Shown here one piece after another: positions 18,813-28,747 of a stretch of 64,000 nt of DNA. The translations under genes were made by a program, and so were the position numbers. Origin of the DNA: Cryobacterium mannosilyticum (lineage in GTDB: Bacteria > Actinomycetota > Actinomycetes > Actinomycetales > Microbacteriaceae); NCBI RefSeq assembly GCF_004402705.1, contig NZ_SOFM01000027.1, positions 1 to 64,000 of the forward strand, written 5' to 3'. Each line of letters begins with the position of its first letter. Position 1 is the stretch's first letter. The notes beneath the pieces are model-generated. The model saw nothing but the letters and a program-made list of their open reading frames with translations. It was not told the origin of the DNA and did not search any database.

Positions 18813-18911
18813 CCGGTGATCGAGCCTGTCGAGATCGAGCCGCCCCGGTGATCGAGCCGCCCCGGTGATCGAGCTTGTCGAGATCCCCGCCCGACGGCGA
18901 CCGACAGGCTC
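18813..18911. repeat. Cluster of GATCGAGC / TGTCGAG repeats
   Basis: CCGGTGATCGAGC occurs three times (from 18813, 18845 and 18862). GAGCCTGTCG (18822-18831) is the inverted copy of CGACAGGCTC (18902-18911). They fill the gap between the TetR gene and the DUF3151 gene. Similar intergenic repeats are common in Microbacteriaceae genomes (recalled, not searched). Confidence 0.65.
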
Positions 18912-18950
18912 GACCGACGGCGCAGCATCCGCGCCGCGTTAGGATCGAGT

Positions 18951-19445
18951 GTGACCGGCGAAAACTTGATTGAGCAGCCCGAGACCCTTCTTCCCGCGGA
19001 ACCGGAGGTGATCGAGGCTCTTCGACGAGCCGGCAGCGCCGATCTCGGCTCCGTCGTGGCGGCGCATCCGACCTCGTCCCTGGCCTGGGTCGTGCTCGCC
19101 GATCTCGCCCACCTCGAGGGTCGCACGATCGAGGAATACGCCTTCGCGCGGGTCGGCTACCACCGAGGCCTCGACGCTCTGCGCAAGGCCGGCTGGCATG
19201 GCCACGGCCCCGTCAAGTGGACCCACGAACCCAACCGAGGGGTGCTCCGCGCCCTGTACGCGCTGCGGCGGGCGGCCCGCGAGATCGGCGAGATCGACGA
19301 GTTCGACCGCCTCACCACCTTCCTGAACGACGCCGACCACACCGTGATCAGCCGCATCGAGCAGGAAACCATCACGCCGGACGGGTACCGCGCCAACGAC
19401 CCGGCCCCGCCCACCGAGGCGTTCTTCATCCGAGGAGAGAACTGA
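18951..19445 (+). CDS. DUF3151 family protein
   Basis: A 164-residue cytosolic protein. Its mid-region AYHRGLDALRKAGWHGHGPVKWTHEP-type block (nt about 19160-19235) and the preceding LAWVVLADLA segment match the actinobacterial DUF3151 family. Function is unknown. Its stop lies one base before the purA ATG and the purA ribosome-binding site (GAGGAGAG) is inside it, so the two are co-expressed. A GTG start is used. Confidence 0.78.
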   Translation: MTGENLIEQPETLLPAEPEVIEALRRAGSADLGSVVAAHPTSSLAWVVLADLAHLEGRTIEEYAFARVGYHRGLDALRKAGWHGHGPVKWTHEPNRGVLRALYALRRAAREIGEIDEFDRLTTFLNDADHTVISRIEQETITPDGYRANDPAPPTEAFFIRGEN

Positions 19446-19446
19446 T

Positions 19447-20733
<1,287 letters not shown>

Positions 20734-20815
20734 TCGGAGAAACGGATGTCGGCGGCGAACCGTTTCGTCGGCATCCGTTCACCGCGCCGTCACATTCTGC
20801 TGACACAATGTCGGG

Positions 20816-21460
20816 ATGAGCGCCCTTCGCCCGGCGCCCGCGACGATCGCGGGCCAGTACCTGCAGCTCGAGCCGCTGACGCGCGTGCTGCTGCCCGAGC
20901 TGCACCGGGCGATCGCCCAGCCGGCCGTCTTCGCCGGCGGCTACGGCGGCGGGCCGGCCGGGCTGCGCGCCGGCCTCGGTGAATTCATCGATTGGGCCCT
21001 CGGCTACTACCAGTGGGCGGGGCTGCCCTACGCGGTGCGCCTGATCGGCGGCCCGCATGACGGAGACCTGGTCGGCACCTCGACCCTCGGCGACCTCGAC
21101 CTGGCCAACGGCACGGCGCACCTGGGCTGGACCGCCTACGACCCGCGGGTCTGGGGCACCGCCGTCAACGCCGAGGCCAAGCTCCTGCTGCTCGGCCTGG
21201 CCTTCGAGCACGGATTCGGCCGGGTGAAGATCCAGGCCGACGCGCTGAACCTGCGTTCCTGCGCCGCCATCGCGGGCATCGGGGCCACCTACGAGGGCAC
21301 CATCCGCCGTGAGCGACGCCGCGCCGACGGAAGCTGGCGCGACACCGTGGTGTACTCGGTGCTCGAGGATGAGTGGCCGCGGGTGCGGGCCGGCCTCCGG
21401 GCAAGACTCGACGGCTACGGCACCCAGGCGGTGCATTACCGAATCGGCCAGCTGAGCTGA
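20816..21460 (+). CDS. GNAT-family N-acetyltransferase (RimJ/RimL-like)
   Basis: A 214-residue acetyl-CoA-dependent acyltransferase. The core strand LVGTSTLGDLDLANGTAHLGWT, the YDPRVWGTAVNAEAKLLLLGLAFEH region and DALNLRSCAAIAGIGATYEG follow the RimJ/RimL pattern in which N-x-x-S pairs with the last helix. The acetyl acceptor is unknown. ATG 20816 lies 82 bases after purA. Confidence 0.82.
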   Translation: MSALRPAPATIAGQYLQLEPLTRVLLPELHRAIAQPAVFAGGYGGGPAGLRAGLGEFIDWALGYYQWAGLPYAVRLIGGPHDGDLVGTSTLGDLDLANGTAHLGWTAYDPRVWGTAVNAEAKLLLLGLAFEHGFGRVKIQADALNLRSCAAIAGIGATYEGTIRRERRRADGSWRDTVVYSVLEDEWPRVRAGLRARLDGYGTQAVHYRIGQLS

Positions 21461-21470
21461 GCCCCCGCCC

Positions 21471-21505
21471 GCCCGCGCCCGTCCGCGCCCGCCCGCGCCC
21501 GCGGG
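21471..21505. repeat. 10-bp GC-only tandem repeat
   Basis: Three 10-base units (GCCCGCGCCC, GTCCGCGCCC, GCCCGCGCCC) follow the acetyltransferase stop, ending in GCGGG. It is simple-sequence DNA and no function is evident. Confidence 0.65.
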
Positions 21506-21564
21506 TTTCGGCCGTCGAGGCCGGATCCGGCGCCGGTCGCACCCGGCCGCGATAGGGTCGGCAG

Positions 21565-22569
21565 GTGATCGACACTCCGACGGCAGGCAAGACCATCGTC
21601 ACCCTCCAGTTCCTGGGCATGGGCGTGGTCTGGGGCTCCAGCTTCCTGTTCATGAAGGTCGCCCTGGCCGGGGTCAGCTTCGGCCAGGTGGCCTGGTCCC
21701 GGCTCGTTCTCGGCGGCCTCACCCTGGGCCTGATCGTGCTCGTCACCCGGCCCCGAGTGAACCGGGGACCGGTGCTTCCACGCGAGGGCATCGTCTGGCT
21801 GCACTTCCTCGTGATCGCGATCACCGGATGCGTCGTGCCGCACCTCCTGTTCGCGTGGGCGGAGCAGTACGTGTCCTCGAGCCTGGCGAGCATCTACAAC
21901 GCCGTCACCCCGATCATGACGGCACTGATGGCCACTCTCGCCTTCCGGGTGGAGCGACTCGTCCGCGGCCAGGTCGTCGGCGTGACCGTCGGCATCCTCG
22001 GCGTGGTCGTGATCATCGGGCCGTGGCAGTATGCGGCCCTGACCGGCGATCTCTGGGGCCAGCTCGCCTGCCTCGGCGCCGCGGTCTGCTACGGCTTCAC
22101 CTTCGGCTACACCCGCCGGTTCCTCAGCGGCCGGCCGATCGCGGGAGCGACCTTCGCCTTCCTCAACATCGGGCTCGGCGGGGCGATCATGCTGCTGCTC
22201 ACCCCGGTGCTGGCGTGGCATCCGGTGGCCCTCACCGCACCGATCGTGCTGAGCCTGGTCGCGCTCGGGGCGCTCGGCACCGGCGTCGCGTACATCTGGA
22301 ACATCAACGTGCTCCGGGCCTGGGGGCCGACCAACGCGTCCACGGTCACCTACGTCACCCCGGTGGTCGGTGTGCTGCTGGGTGTGCTCCTGCTCGGCGA
22401 GACCTTGTCCTGGCACGAACCGCTCGGTGCGGCCCTGGTGCTCCTCGGCATCCTGCTCGCCCAGAAACGGCTCCGGCTGCCGCCGCGCCGTTCGGCGGCT
22501 GCCCGCGAGTCTCCTCCCGGCAGCGCGGCCGCCGCCCCCGCCCGCGCCACTGGGTCCCCGCGCCGCTGA
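21565..22569 (+). CDS. EamA/DMT-superfamily transporter
   Basis: A 334-residue, roughly 10-TM integral membrane protein made of two EamA repeats. TM1 includes GVVWGSSFLFMKVALAG and the first repeat ends near SLASIYNAVTPIMTALMA. The second repeat ends TYVTPVVGVLLGVLLLGE, both with the conserved Pro at the end of the fourth helix of a repeat. The C-terminal tail is basic and Ala/Pro-rich. It is probably an exporter of amino acids or metabolites. GTG 21565 is used as start. Confidence 0.87.
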   Translation: MIDTPTAGKTIVTLQFLGMGVVWGSSFLFMKVALAGVSFGQVAWSRLVLGGLTLGLIVLVTRPRVNRGPVLPREGIVWLHFLVIAITGCVVPHLLFAWAEQYVSSSLASIYNAVTPIMTALMATLAFRVERLVRGQVVGVTVGILGVVVIIGPWQYAALTGDLWGQLACLGAAVCYGFTFGYTRRFLSGRPIAGATFAFLNIGLGGAIMLLLTPVLAWHPVALTAPIVLSLVALGALGTGVAYIWNINVLRAWGPTNASTVTYVTPVVGVLLGVLLLGETLSWHEPLGAALVLLGILLAQKRLRLPPRRSAAARESPPGSAAAAPARATGSPRR

Positions 22570-22601
22570 GTCCCCCCGCCGCGAAGTCCCCGCCCGGCCG
22601 A

Positions 22602-22657
22602 GATCCGCCCTTCCGGCCCAGCCCGCCCCGCACACCGGTCGGCCTCGACCGGAAGGG
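22602..22657. repeat. Intergenic palindrome (family A, copy 2)
   Basis: CCCTTCCGG (22609-22617) pairs with CCGGAAGGG (22649-22657), and about 17 of 21 bases pair overall. The right half, CACCGGTCGGCCTCGACCGGAA, closely matches the right half of the palindrome at 3945-3988. Like that copy it lies just before a start codon, here chorismate mutase. Confidence 0.6.
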
Positions 22658-22699
22658 TCGAAGTCGGCGGCGATTTCGGCCGCACGGTATCGTCGAACC

Positions 22700-23080
22700 A
22701 TGGCAGCAGCAGAGGAATTGCCCGCGGGCGCGGGGCAGGATGCGATCGACGAGCTGGGCAGCATCCGGCAGAGCATCGACAACATCGATGCGGCGCTGAT
22801 CCACCTGCTCGCCGAGCGCTTCAAGTTCACCCAGCAGGTCGGCCGGCTCAAGGCCGCGCACGGTCTGCCGCCGGCCGACCCGACCCGGGAACTGCTGCAG
22901 ATCCAGCGCCTGCGCGGCCTCGCCGAGGAGGCCCGGCTCGACCCGGCGTTCGCCGAGAAATTCCTCAATTTCATCATCGCCGAAGTGATCCACCACCACG
23001 AGAAGATCGCCGGCACCGAGAACGTGAACGGCGGCGCCCGTGCCGCCGGATCCGCCGCGACCGGGACGAACCCGACCTAG
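22700..23080 (+). CDS. Chorismate mutase, AroQ class
   Basis: A 126-residue all-helical enzyme converting chorismate to prephenate for Phe and Tyr synthesis. The first helix carries IRQSIDNIDAALIHLLAERF with the conserved Arg and Asp. The second part has VGRLKAAHGLPPADPTRE with the active-site Lys and Arg, and the third helix is AEKFLNFIIAEVIHHHEKI. ATG 22700 starts the family-like part. Its TAG stop shares its last base with the GTG start of the following oxidoreductase (TAGTG), so the two are coupled. Confidence 0.88.
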   Translation: MAAAEELPAGAGQDAIDELGSIRQSIDNIDAALIHLLAERFKFTQQVGRLKAAHGLPPADPTRELLQIQRLRGLAEEARLDPAFAEKFLNFIIAEVIHHHEKIAGTENVNGGARAAGSAATGTNPT

Positions 23081-24012
23081 TGACCTGGAACCCGCGGAGC
23101 CTCCCCGGCCAGGCCGGCAAGACCTTCGTGATCACGGGCGCCAACGCGGGGCTCGGTTACTTCACCGCCGAGCAACTGGCGGATGCCGGCGCCCACGTCG
23201 TGCTCGCCTGCCGCAACCCCGACCGGGCCCAGGCCGCCGCCGGGGCGATCCGCGGGCGGGTGCCGGGGGCATCCGTCTCGACAGTACCGCTCGACGTGGC
23301 CGACCTGGCCTCCGTGCGACGAGCGGCCGAGGCCCTGCTCGAACTCCCGTCCATCGACGGCCTCATCCTCAACGCCGGGGTCGTGCACCCGCCGCGCCAC
23401 CGGGAGGTCAGTGTCGACGGCAACGAACTCGTGTTGGCCACCAACTACCTGGGCCATTTCGCGCTCACCGCGCTCGTGCTGCCGGCGCTGCGGCGCACGC
23501 CGGGCAGCCGGGTCGTCTCACTCGGCTCGTTGATCTCGCGGCTGCTTGACTCCCCGCTGCTCGACCTTCAACTGGAGTCGGGCTACAACCGGTGGAAGGC
23601 CTACGCACAGTCGAAGATCGCCACGCAGGTGTTCGGCTTCGAGCTCGATCGACGGCTGCGCGCGGCCGGAGCCGGCGGCGCTGACGGGGTGCAAAGCCTC
23701 GTCGCCCACCCCGGCTACTCGATTTCGGGGCTGACGCCGGGCATCCGCGGGGTCAATCAGCCGTCGCGGGCGACCCGTCTCGCCGACAACCTGCAGGCCT
23801 TCGGCGCGCAGGGCAAGGACGCGGGCGCGTGGCCCACGGTGCGCGCGGCCGTGGACCCGGATGCCCGTGGCGGCGACTACTACGGCCCGCGGTACCTCAC
23901 GCGCGGCCTGCCGACGCTGCAGGAGCCGACTCGCACCTCGCTCGACCCCGCGGTCGCCGAGTCGCTCTGGTCGCGCTCGGAGCAGCTCCTGGGTGCCCCC
24001 TTCCCGCTCTAA
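23080..24012 (+). CDS. Short-chain dehydrogenase/reductase
   Basis: A 310-residue NAD(P)-dependent oxidoreductase. The Rossmann motif is TGANAGLGYFTAEQLADAGA and ACRNPDR follows the second strand, suggesting NADPH. LNAGV and the catalytic Ser (VSLGS) are present, and YAQSKIATQ supplies the Tyr-x3-Lys pair. The length and N-terminal LPGQAGKTFVITGANAG suit the retinol dehydrogenase/WW-domain-oxidoreductase-like group. It overlaps the chorismate mutase gene by one base. The substrate is unknown. Confidence 0.88.
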   Translation: MTWNPRSLPGQAGKTFVITGANAGLGYFTAEQLADAGAHVVLACRNPDRAQAAAGAIRGRVPGASVSTVPLDVADLASVRRAAEALLELPSIDGLILNAGVVHPPRHREVSVDGNELVLATNYLGHFALTALVLPALRRTPGSRVVSLGSLISRLLDSPLLDLQLESGYNRWKAYAQSKIATQVFGFELDRRLRAAGAGGADGVQSLVAHPGYSISGLTPGIRGVNQPSRATRLADNLQAFGAQGKDAGAWPTVRAAVDPDARGGDYYGPRYLTRGLPTLQEPTRTSLDPAVAESLWSRSEQLLGAPFPL

Positions 24013-24063
24013 CCACCCGTCCCCGCTGCGGCGCCCGCCCACGTCGAGTCTCCCCGCTGTTCG

Positions 24064-24124
24064 CGCGAGAGCGGGTGAATCGTCGGTTTGAGTTGTCCAA
24101 ACCGACGTTTCACCCGCTCTCGCG
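24064..24124. repeat. Long palindrome, 26-bp arms
   Basis: The left arm at 24064-24089 begins CGCGAGAGCGGGTGA and the right arm at 24099-24124 ends TCACCCGCTCTCGCG. They pair with one mismatch over 26 bases around a 9-base loop. The element sits between the convergent oxidoreductase and DUF559 genes, so it may terminate both or be a REP-like element. The 15-base end TCACCCGCTCTCGCG recurs at 25168-25182. Confidence 0.85.
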
Positions 24125-24148
24125 TGCACGGAGGTGACGCGGTCCGCG

Positions 24149-25081
24149 TCAGGGACGCCATCCAGCGGCGCGCAGTGCCGTTTCGACCTTGCGGAGCACC
24201 GACGCCGGCTTGCTTCGCAGGTGGGACTTGTTGATCCGGATCACGCGCCAGTCCGCCTCCATGATCCGGTCGAGCCGGTCGACATCCCAGTGGTACTGCT
24301 CCTCGTCGGTGCGGTGCTGTTCGCCGTCGTATTCGACGAGCACGCGGTACAGGCGGTAGACCAGATCCCCGGTGGCGATCTTCACCCCGAGGCGGTCGGT
24401 GATAGCGCAGTTCACCTCGGGCTCCGGCAGCCCTGCCCGCACGATCAACAGACGCAACTGGGTCTCCTTCGGCGAGTCGACCCCGGGTCGCACCCAGTCG
24501 AAGGCCTCGCGCAACTTCCTCGCGCCCCGATGTCCCGCATAGCGCAGGACTGCTGCCCGAAGTGACTCCATCGTCGCCAGCGGTTTCTTGCGGCGCACCA
24601 GCGCATCGCCGACCTTGATCAGGTCGTCGAGATCGAGCACGGATGCGAGTCGGCACCAGGTATCGACCGGCGATGTGACTCGCAGCCCCCGAACCTCCAC
24701 GACGGCGATGCTCCCGGCGCGGACATGGTGGCCGATGACCCCGGAGCTTCCGTGCCGGGCGGCCGGCTTGTCGGTGCACACGTGCAGCAATTGCGAACGC
24801 GCCAGGCCGAGCGGCAACGGCAAACCAAGGATGATCGCCGCGGTCACGTCGCTGAAGAACTGGTCGCGGGACATCCGCAGGCTGTAGGCCACGATCCGGG
24901 ACTCGATCGTTGTGGTGATCCCGGGGGCCGCGTGCAGGCCCCGGTACGGATGCTCCAGGTCGGCACGCCGCAAACGCTCACGGCTGAGACCTGCATCGAG
25001 TCCCTCTGCCGTCGTGAATGCTCGCGCGCTCAAGTGCCGCGGGAGCTTCCCAGCCCGTTTCATCCCCCGAGGATGCCCCAA
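24149..25081 (-). CDS. DUF559 / VSR-like endonuclease-fold protein
   Basis: A 310-residue protein. The N-terminal half has an AbiEi-like helical region (LSARAFTTAEGLDAGLSRERLR then LPLGLARSQLLHVCTDKP). The C-terminal half is a DUF559 domain: DLVYRLYRVLVEYDGEQHRTDE with the Glu-x-Asp pair, HWDVDRLDRIMEADWRVIRI, a PD-(D/E)XK nuclease-like core related to Vsr. Such proteins are common in actinobacteria and possibly belong to type IV toxin-antitoxin or defence systems, but function is unproven. ATG 25063 (MKRAGK) is an alternative start. Confidence 0.75.
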   Translation of the reverse strand: MGHPRGMKRAGKLPRHLSARAFTTAEGLDAGLSRERLRRADLEHPYRGLHAAPGITTTIESRIVAYSLRMSRDQFFSDVTAAIILGLPLPLGLARSQLLHVCTDKPAARHGSSGVIGHHVRAGSIAVVEVRGLRVTSPVDTWCRLASVLDLDDLIKVGDALVRRKKPLATMESLRAAVLRYAGHRGARKLREAFDWVRPGVDSPKETQLRLLIVRAGLPEPEVNCAITDRLGVKIATGDLVYRLYRVLVEYDGEQHRTDEEQYHWDVDRLDRIMEADWRVIRINKSHLRSKPASVLRKVETALRAAGWRP

Positions 25082-25195
25082 ACCGGCATCCGTTCGCCCG
25101 ATTCATCCACACCCGAACCCCCCACCCCCCAACCGGCGCCCCACCGGCGCCCCGACCCGAGCTGTCCTCACCCGCTCTCGCGGCCAGATCAGTGG

Positions 25196-27505
25196 CTACT
25201 GGGCGAAGCGGGAGGGCAGGGTGCTGCGGTGGCGCGACTGCAGGTCGAGCAGGCTCACCGTGAAGTAGTCCTGGATCTCGAGGACCGGCGCCGTGGCATC
25301 CGTCACGCCGATGCGCAGCACCGGGTAGCCGCGCCCCTCGCACAGGCCGAGGAACTTCACGTCGTCCTCGCGCGGCACCGACACGACCACGCGACCGGCC
25401 GACTCCGAGAAGAGGGCGACGGATGCGTCCACCCCGTCGCGCTCGCAGATGTCGCCGAGCCAGACCCGGGCGCCGACCCCGAACCGGAGCACCGCCTCGG
25501 CCAGCGTCTGCGCCAGCCCGCCCGTCGAGAGGTCGTGCGCGCTGTCGATCAGCGCTTCGATCGACGCTGCGTGCAGGAGTCCAGCGAGTCGCGCCTCCCC
25601 AGGAAGGTCGACCACGGGCGGCAGGCCGCCGAGGTGGTCGTGGATGACGCCGGCCCAGGCGGAGCCGTCGAGTTCCTCACGGGTGATGCCGAGCAGGTAG
25701 ATGTTGTGGCCGTCGTCCTGCCAGCCGCTGGGCACCCGGCGGGCGACGTCGTCGATGACACCGAGCACGGCCACGACCGGGGTCGGGTGGATCGGCTGGT
25801 CGCCGGTCTGGTTGTAGAACGAGACGTTTCCGCCGGTGACCGGGATCTCCAGTTCGAGGCAGCCGTCGGCGAGCGCCGTGACGGCGCGTTCGAACTGCCA
25901 CATCACCTCGGGGTTCTCCGGCGAGCCGAAGTTGAGGCAGTCGCTGATGCCCACCGGCACCGCGCCGGTCGCGGCCACGTTCCGGTACGCCTCGGCGAGG
26001 GCGAGCTGCGCGCCGCGGTACGGGTCGAGCTGGCAGTAGCGGCCGTTCGCGTCGGTGGCGATCACGAAGCCGAGGCCGGATTCCTCGTCGATCCGGATCA
26101 TGCCCGCGTCGTCGGGGAACGAGAGGGCCGTGTTGCCCAGCACGTACCGGTCGTACTGGTCGGTGATCCAGCTCGGGTCGGCCAGGTTCGGCGAGCCGAG
26201 CAGGGCGAGGAACTGCTCGCGGAGGGTGGCAGCATCCGTCGGGCGGGGCAGGGCGGATGCCGTGTCCGCCTGCAGCGCGTCGAGCCAGGCCGGGTAGGCC
26301 ACGGGCCGGTCGTAGACGGGGCCGTCGACGGCGACGGTGCGCGGGTCGACGTTGACGATCTCCTCGCCGTGCCAGTCGATGATCAGCCGGCCGGAGTCGG
26401 TGACCTCGCCGAGCACGCTGGTCTCGACGTCCCACTTCGCGGTGACGGCGAGGAACCCGGCGAGCTTCTCCGGGGTGACGACGGCCATCATCCGTTCCTG
26501 GCTCTCCGACATGAGGATCTCCTCGGCGGTGAGCGACGGGTCCCGCAGCAGCACCTTGTCGAGCTCGATGAACATGCCGCCGTCGCCGTTGGAGGCGAGC
26601 TCGCTGGTCGCGCAGGAGATGCCGGCCGCGCCCAGGTCCTGGATGCCCTCGACCAGCTTGTCGCGGTACAGCTCGAGGCAGCACTCGATCAGCACCTTCT
26701 CGGCGAACGGGTCGCCGACCTGCACGGCGGGGCGCTTGGTCGGCCCGCCCTCGGAGAAGGTGTCCGACGCGAGAATGGATGCCCCGCCGATGCCGTCGCC
26801 GCCGGTGCGCGCCCCGAAGAGCACGACCTTGTTGCCCGCGCCGGTGGCGTTGGCCAGGTGCAGGTCCTCGTGCCGCAGCACGCCCACCGAGAGGGCGTTG
26901 ACGAGCGGGTTGCCCTGGTAGACCTTGTCGAACCAGGTCTCGCCGCCGATGTTGGGCAGGCCGAGGCAGTTGCCGTAGAAGGAGATGCCGGAGACGACGC
27001 CGTGCACGACGCGGGCGGTGTCGGGGTCGTCGATGTCGCCGAAGCGGAGGGCATCCATCACGGCGACCGGGCGGGCGCCCATCGAGATGATGTCGCGCAC
27101 GATGCCGCCGACGCCGGTCGCGGCGCCCTGGAACGGCTCGATGTAGGAGGGGTGGTTGTGCGACTCGATCTTGAAGGTGACCGCCCAGCCCTCGCCGACG
27201 TCGAGGACGCCGGCGTTCTCGCCCATGCCCACCATCAGGTTCTTCTTCATGGCCGGGGAGACCTTGTCGCCGAACTGGCGCAGGTACTTCTTCGAACTCT
27301 TGTAGGAACAGTGCTCGCTCCACATCACCGAGTACATCGCGAGTTCGCCCGAGGTGGGGCGGCGGCCGAGGATGGTGCGGATCTCCGCGTACTCGCCCGG
27401 GGTCAGGCCGAGCGCGTCGAACGGCTGCTCTTTGTCGGGTGTCGCGATCGCGTTGGTCACGGTGTCGGCGACGCCGCGGGAGGATGAAGTGGAAACAGCG
27501 GTCAC
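25196..27505 (-). CDS. purL: Phosphoribosylformylglycinamidine synthase, PurL subunit
   Basis: A 769-residue ATP-dependent ligase that converts FGAR to FGAM in de novo purine synthesis. This is the short PurL form that works with PurS and PurQ, neither of which is in the window. Visible motifs are MWSEHCSYKSSKKYL with the catalytic His, KIESHNHPS, GAATGVGGIVRD, GARTGGDGIGG and, in the C-terminal half, DLSTGGLAQTLAEA. Length is normal for small PurL. No neighbour on the same strand is close enough to share an operon. Confidence 0.96.
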   Translation of the reverse strand: MTAVSTSSSRGVADTVTNAIATPDKEQPFDALGLTPGEYAEIRTILGRRPTSGELAMYSVMWSEHCSYKSSKKYLRQFGDKVSPAMKKNLMVGMGENAGVLDVGEGWAVTFKIESHNHPSYIEPFQGAATGVGGIVRDIISMGARPVAVMDALRFGDIDDPDTARVVHGVVSGISFYGNCLGLPNIGGETWFDKVYQGNPLVNALSVGVLRHEDLHLANATGAGNKVVLFGARTGGDGIGGASILASDTFSEGGPTKRPAVQVGDPFAEKVLIECCLELYRDKLVEGIQDLGAAGISCATSELASNGDGGMFIELDKVLLRDPSLTAEEILMSESQERMMAVVTPEKLAGFLAVTAKWDVETSVLGEVTDSGRLIIDWHGEEIVNVDPRTVAVDGPVYDRPVAYPAWLDALQADTASALPRPTDAATLREQFLALLGSPNLADPSWITDQYDRYVLGNTALSFPDDAGMIRIDEESGLGFVIATDANGRYCQLDPYRGAQLALAEAYRNVAATGAVPVGISDCLNFGSPENPEVMWQFERAVTALADGCLELEIPVTGGNVSFYNQTGDQPIHPTPVVAVLGVIDDVARRVPSGWQDDGHNIYLLGITREELDGSAWAGVIHDHLGGLPPVVDLPGEARLAGLLHAASIEALIDSAHDLSTGGLAQTLAEAVLRFGVGARVWLGDICERDGVDASVALFSESAGRVVVSVPREDDVKFLGLCEGRGYPVLRIGVTDATAPVLEIQDYFTVSLLDLQSRHRSTLPSRFAQ

Positions 27506-27613
27506 GAGGCGTTCTCCCAGGGATAGCGGATGCTTGGCCCCGCAAGTCTACCGTCGCGGGCTGTTCTCCTCCCCAGCCGGACGGGCTGCAACGGAGTGTG
27601 CCAGCATGAATGG

Positions 27614-28639
27614 GTGACCTATCTCCCCGCTGACACCAGATACGACTCCATGCCCTACCGCCGCACCGGGCGGAGCGGCCTCAAACTCCCCGCGATCTCA
27701 CTGGGGCTGTGGCAGAACTTCGGCGACACCACCGCGCGCCAGACGCAGCGGGACATCCTGCGCCGCGCGTTCGACCTCGGGGTGACCCACTTCGACCTCG
27801 CCAACAACTACGGCCCGCCCTACGGCAGCGCCGAGACGAACTTCGGCGCTCACCTGCGGCAGGACTTCTCCGCCCACCGCGACGAACTGGTCATCTCGAC
27901 CAAGGCCGGCTATGACATGTGGCCGGGGCCGTACGGCGAGTGGGGATCCCGCAAGTCGGTGCTCGCCAGCCTGGACCAGTCGCTCGGCCGGATGGGCGTC
28001 GACTACGTCGACGTGTTCTACTCGCACCGGGCCGACCCCGACACGCCGCTCGAGGAAACCATGGGCGCCCTGCACACCGCGGTCACCAGCGGCAAGGCCC
28101 TCTACGCCGGCGTGTCCTCCTATTCCCCCGAGCGCACCCGGCAGGCCGCCGAGATCCTCGCCGGCCTGGGCACCCCGCTGCTGATCCACCAGCCCTCCTA
28201 TTCGATGGCCAACCGCTGGGTCGAGACCGAACTCCTCGGCACCCTCGACGAGCTCGGCATCGGCTGCATCGCGTTCTCGCCACTGGCCCAGGGTCTGCTC
28301 ACCGACCGCTACCTGCACGGGGTGCCCGAGGGCTCGCGCGCCGCCCGCCCCGGCTCGATGAGCAAGGACATGATCAACGACGAGACGCTCGGGCACATCC
28401 GGGCGCTCACCGCGATCGCGGCCGACCGCGGGCAGTCGCTCGCGCAGCTCGCGCTGGCCTGGGTGCTGCGGCGCAGCGAGGTCACATCCGCCCTGGTCGG
28501 GGCGTCATCCGTCGCCCAGCTGGAGACGAACCTGGCCGCCCTGGACAACCTGGCCTTCGACGACGAGGAACTCGCCCGCATCGACCTGCACGCGGTCGAT
28601 CTGGGCATCAACCTCTGGGCGCAGTCGGCCGCCGTCTAA
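27614..28639 (+). CDS. Aldo/keto reductase (glyceraldehyde-phosphate reductase/YghZ-like)
   Basis: A 341-residue NADPH-dependent TIM-barrel oxidoreductase. YRRTGRSGLKLPAISLGLW opens the family-like part. The catalytic tetrad residues appear in GVTHFDLANNYGPPYGSAE (Asp, Tyr), STKAGYDMWPGPYG (Lys) and YSHRADP (His). The methylglyoxal/L-glyceraldehyde-3-P reductase group (YghZ/Gpr) shares the GPPYGSAE loop and this length. GTG 27614 is chosen because upstream sequence is not family-like. The TAA stop is the first stop in a 12-bp tandem repeat. Confidence 0.88.
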   Translation: MTYLPADTRYDSMPYRRTGRSGLKLPAISLGLWQNFGDTTARQTQRDILRRAFDLGVTHFDLANNYGPPYGSAETNFGAHLRQDFSAHRDELVISTKAGYDMWPGPYGEWGSRKSVLASLDQSLGRMGVDYVDVFYSHRADPDTPLEETMGALHTAVTSGKALYAGVSSYSPERTRQAAEILAGLGTPLLIHQPSYSMANRWVETELLGTLDELGIGCIAFSPLAQGLLTDRYLHGVPEGSRAARPGSMSKDMINDETLGHIRALTAIAADRGQSLAQLALAWVLRRSEVTSALVGASSVAQLETNLAALDNLAFDDEELARIDLHAVDLGINLWAQSAAV

Positions 28640-28702
28640 ACCGCCGTCTAAACCGCCGTCTAAACCGCCGTCTAAACCGCCGTCCTAACCGCCGTTTGGA
28701 CC
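28631..28702. repeat. 12-bp minisatellite over the aldo/keto reductase stop codon
   Basis: Four perfect copies of GCCGTCTAAACC (28631-28678) are followed by two diverged copies (GCCGTCCTAACC, GCCGTTTGGACC) and a partial one. The unit is a multiple of three, so each perfect copy repeats an in-frame TAA stop. The first TAA is the gene stop. Confidence 0.92.
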
Positions 28703-28747
28703 GCCGTTCAGCACGTCGGTGGGCACCGCGCGGGGCCGGCCCGGATG

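Noticed and set aside
24725..27487. A 920-codon plus-strand frame across purL
   Set aside because: It is the complement of purL, which has all the conserved motifs on the minus strand.
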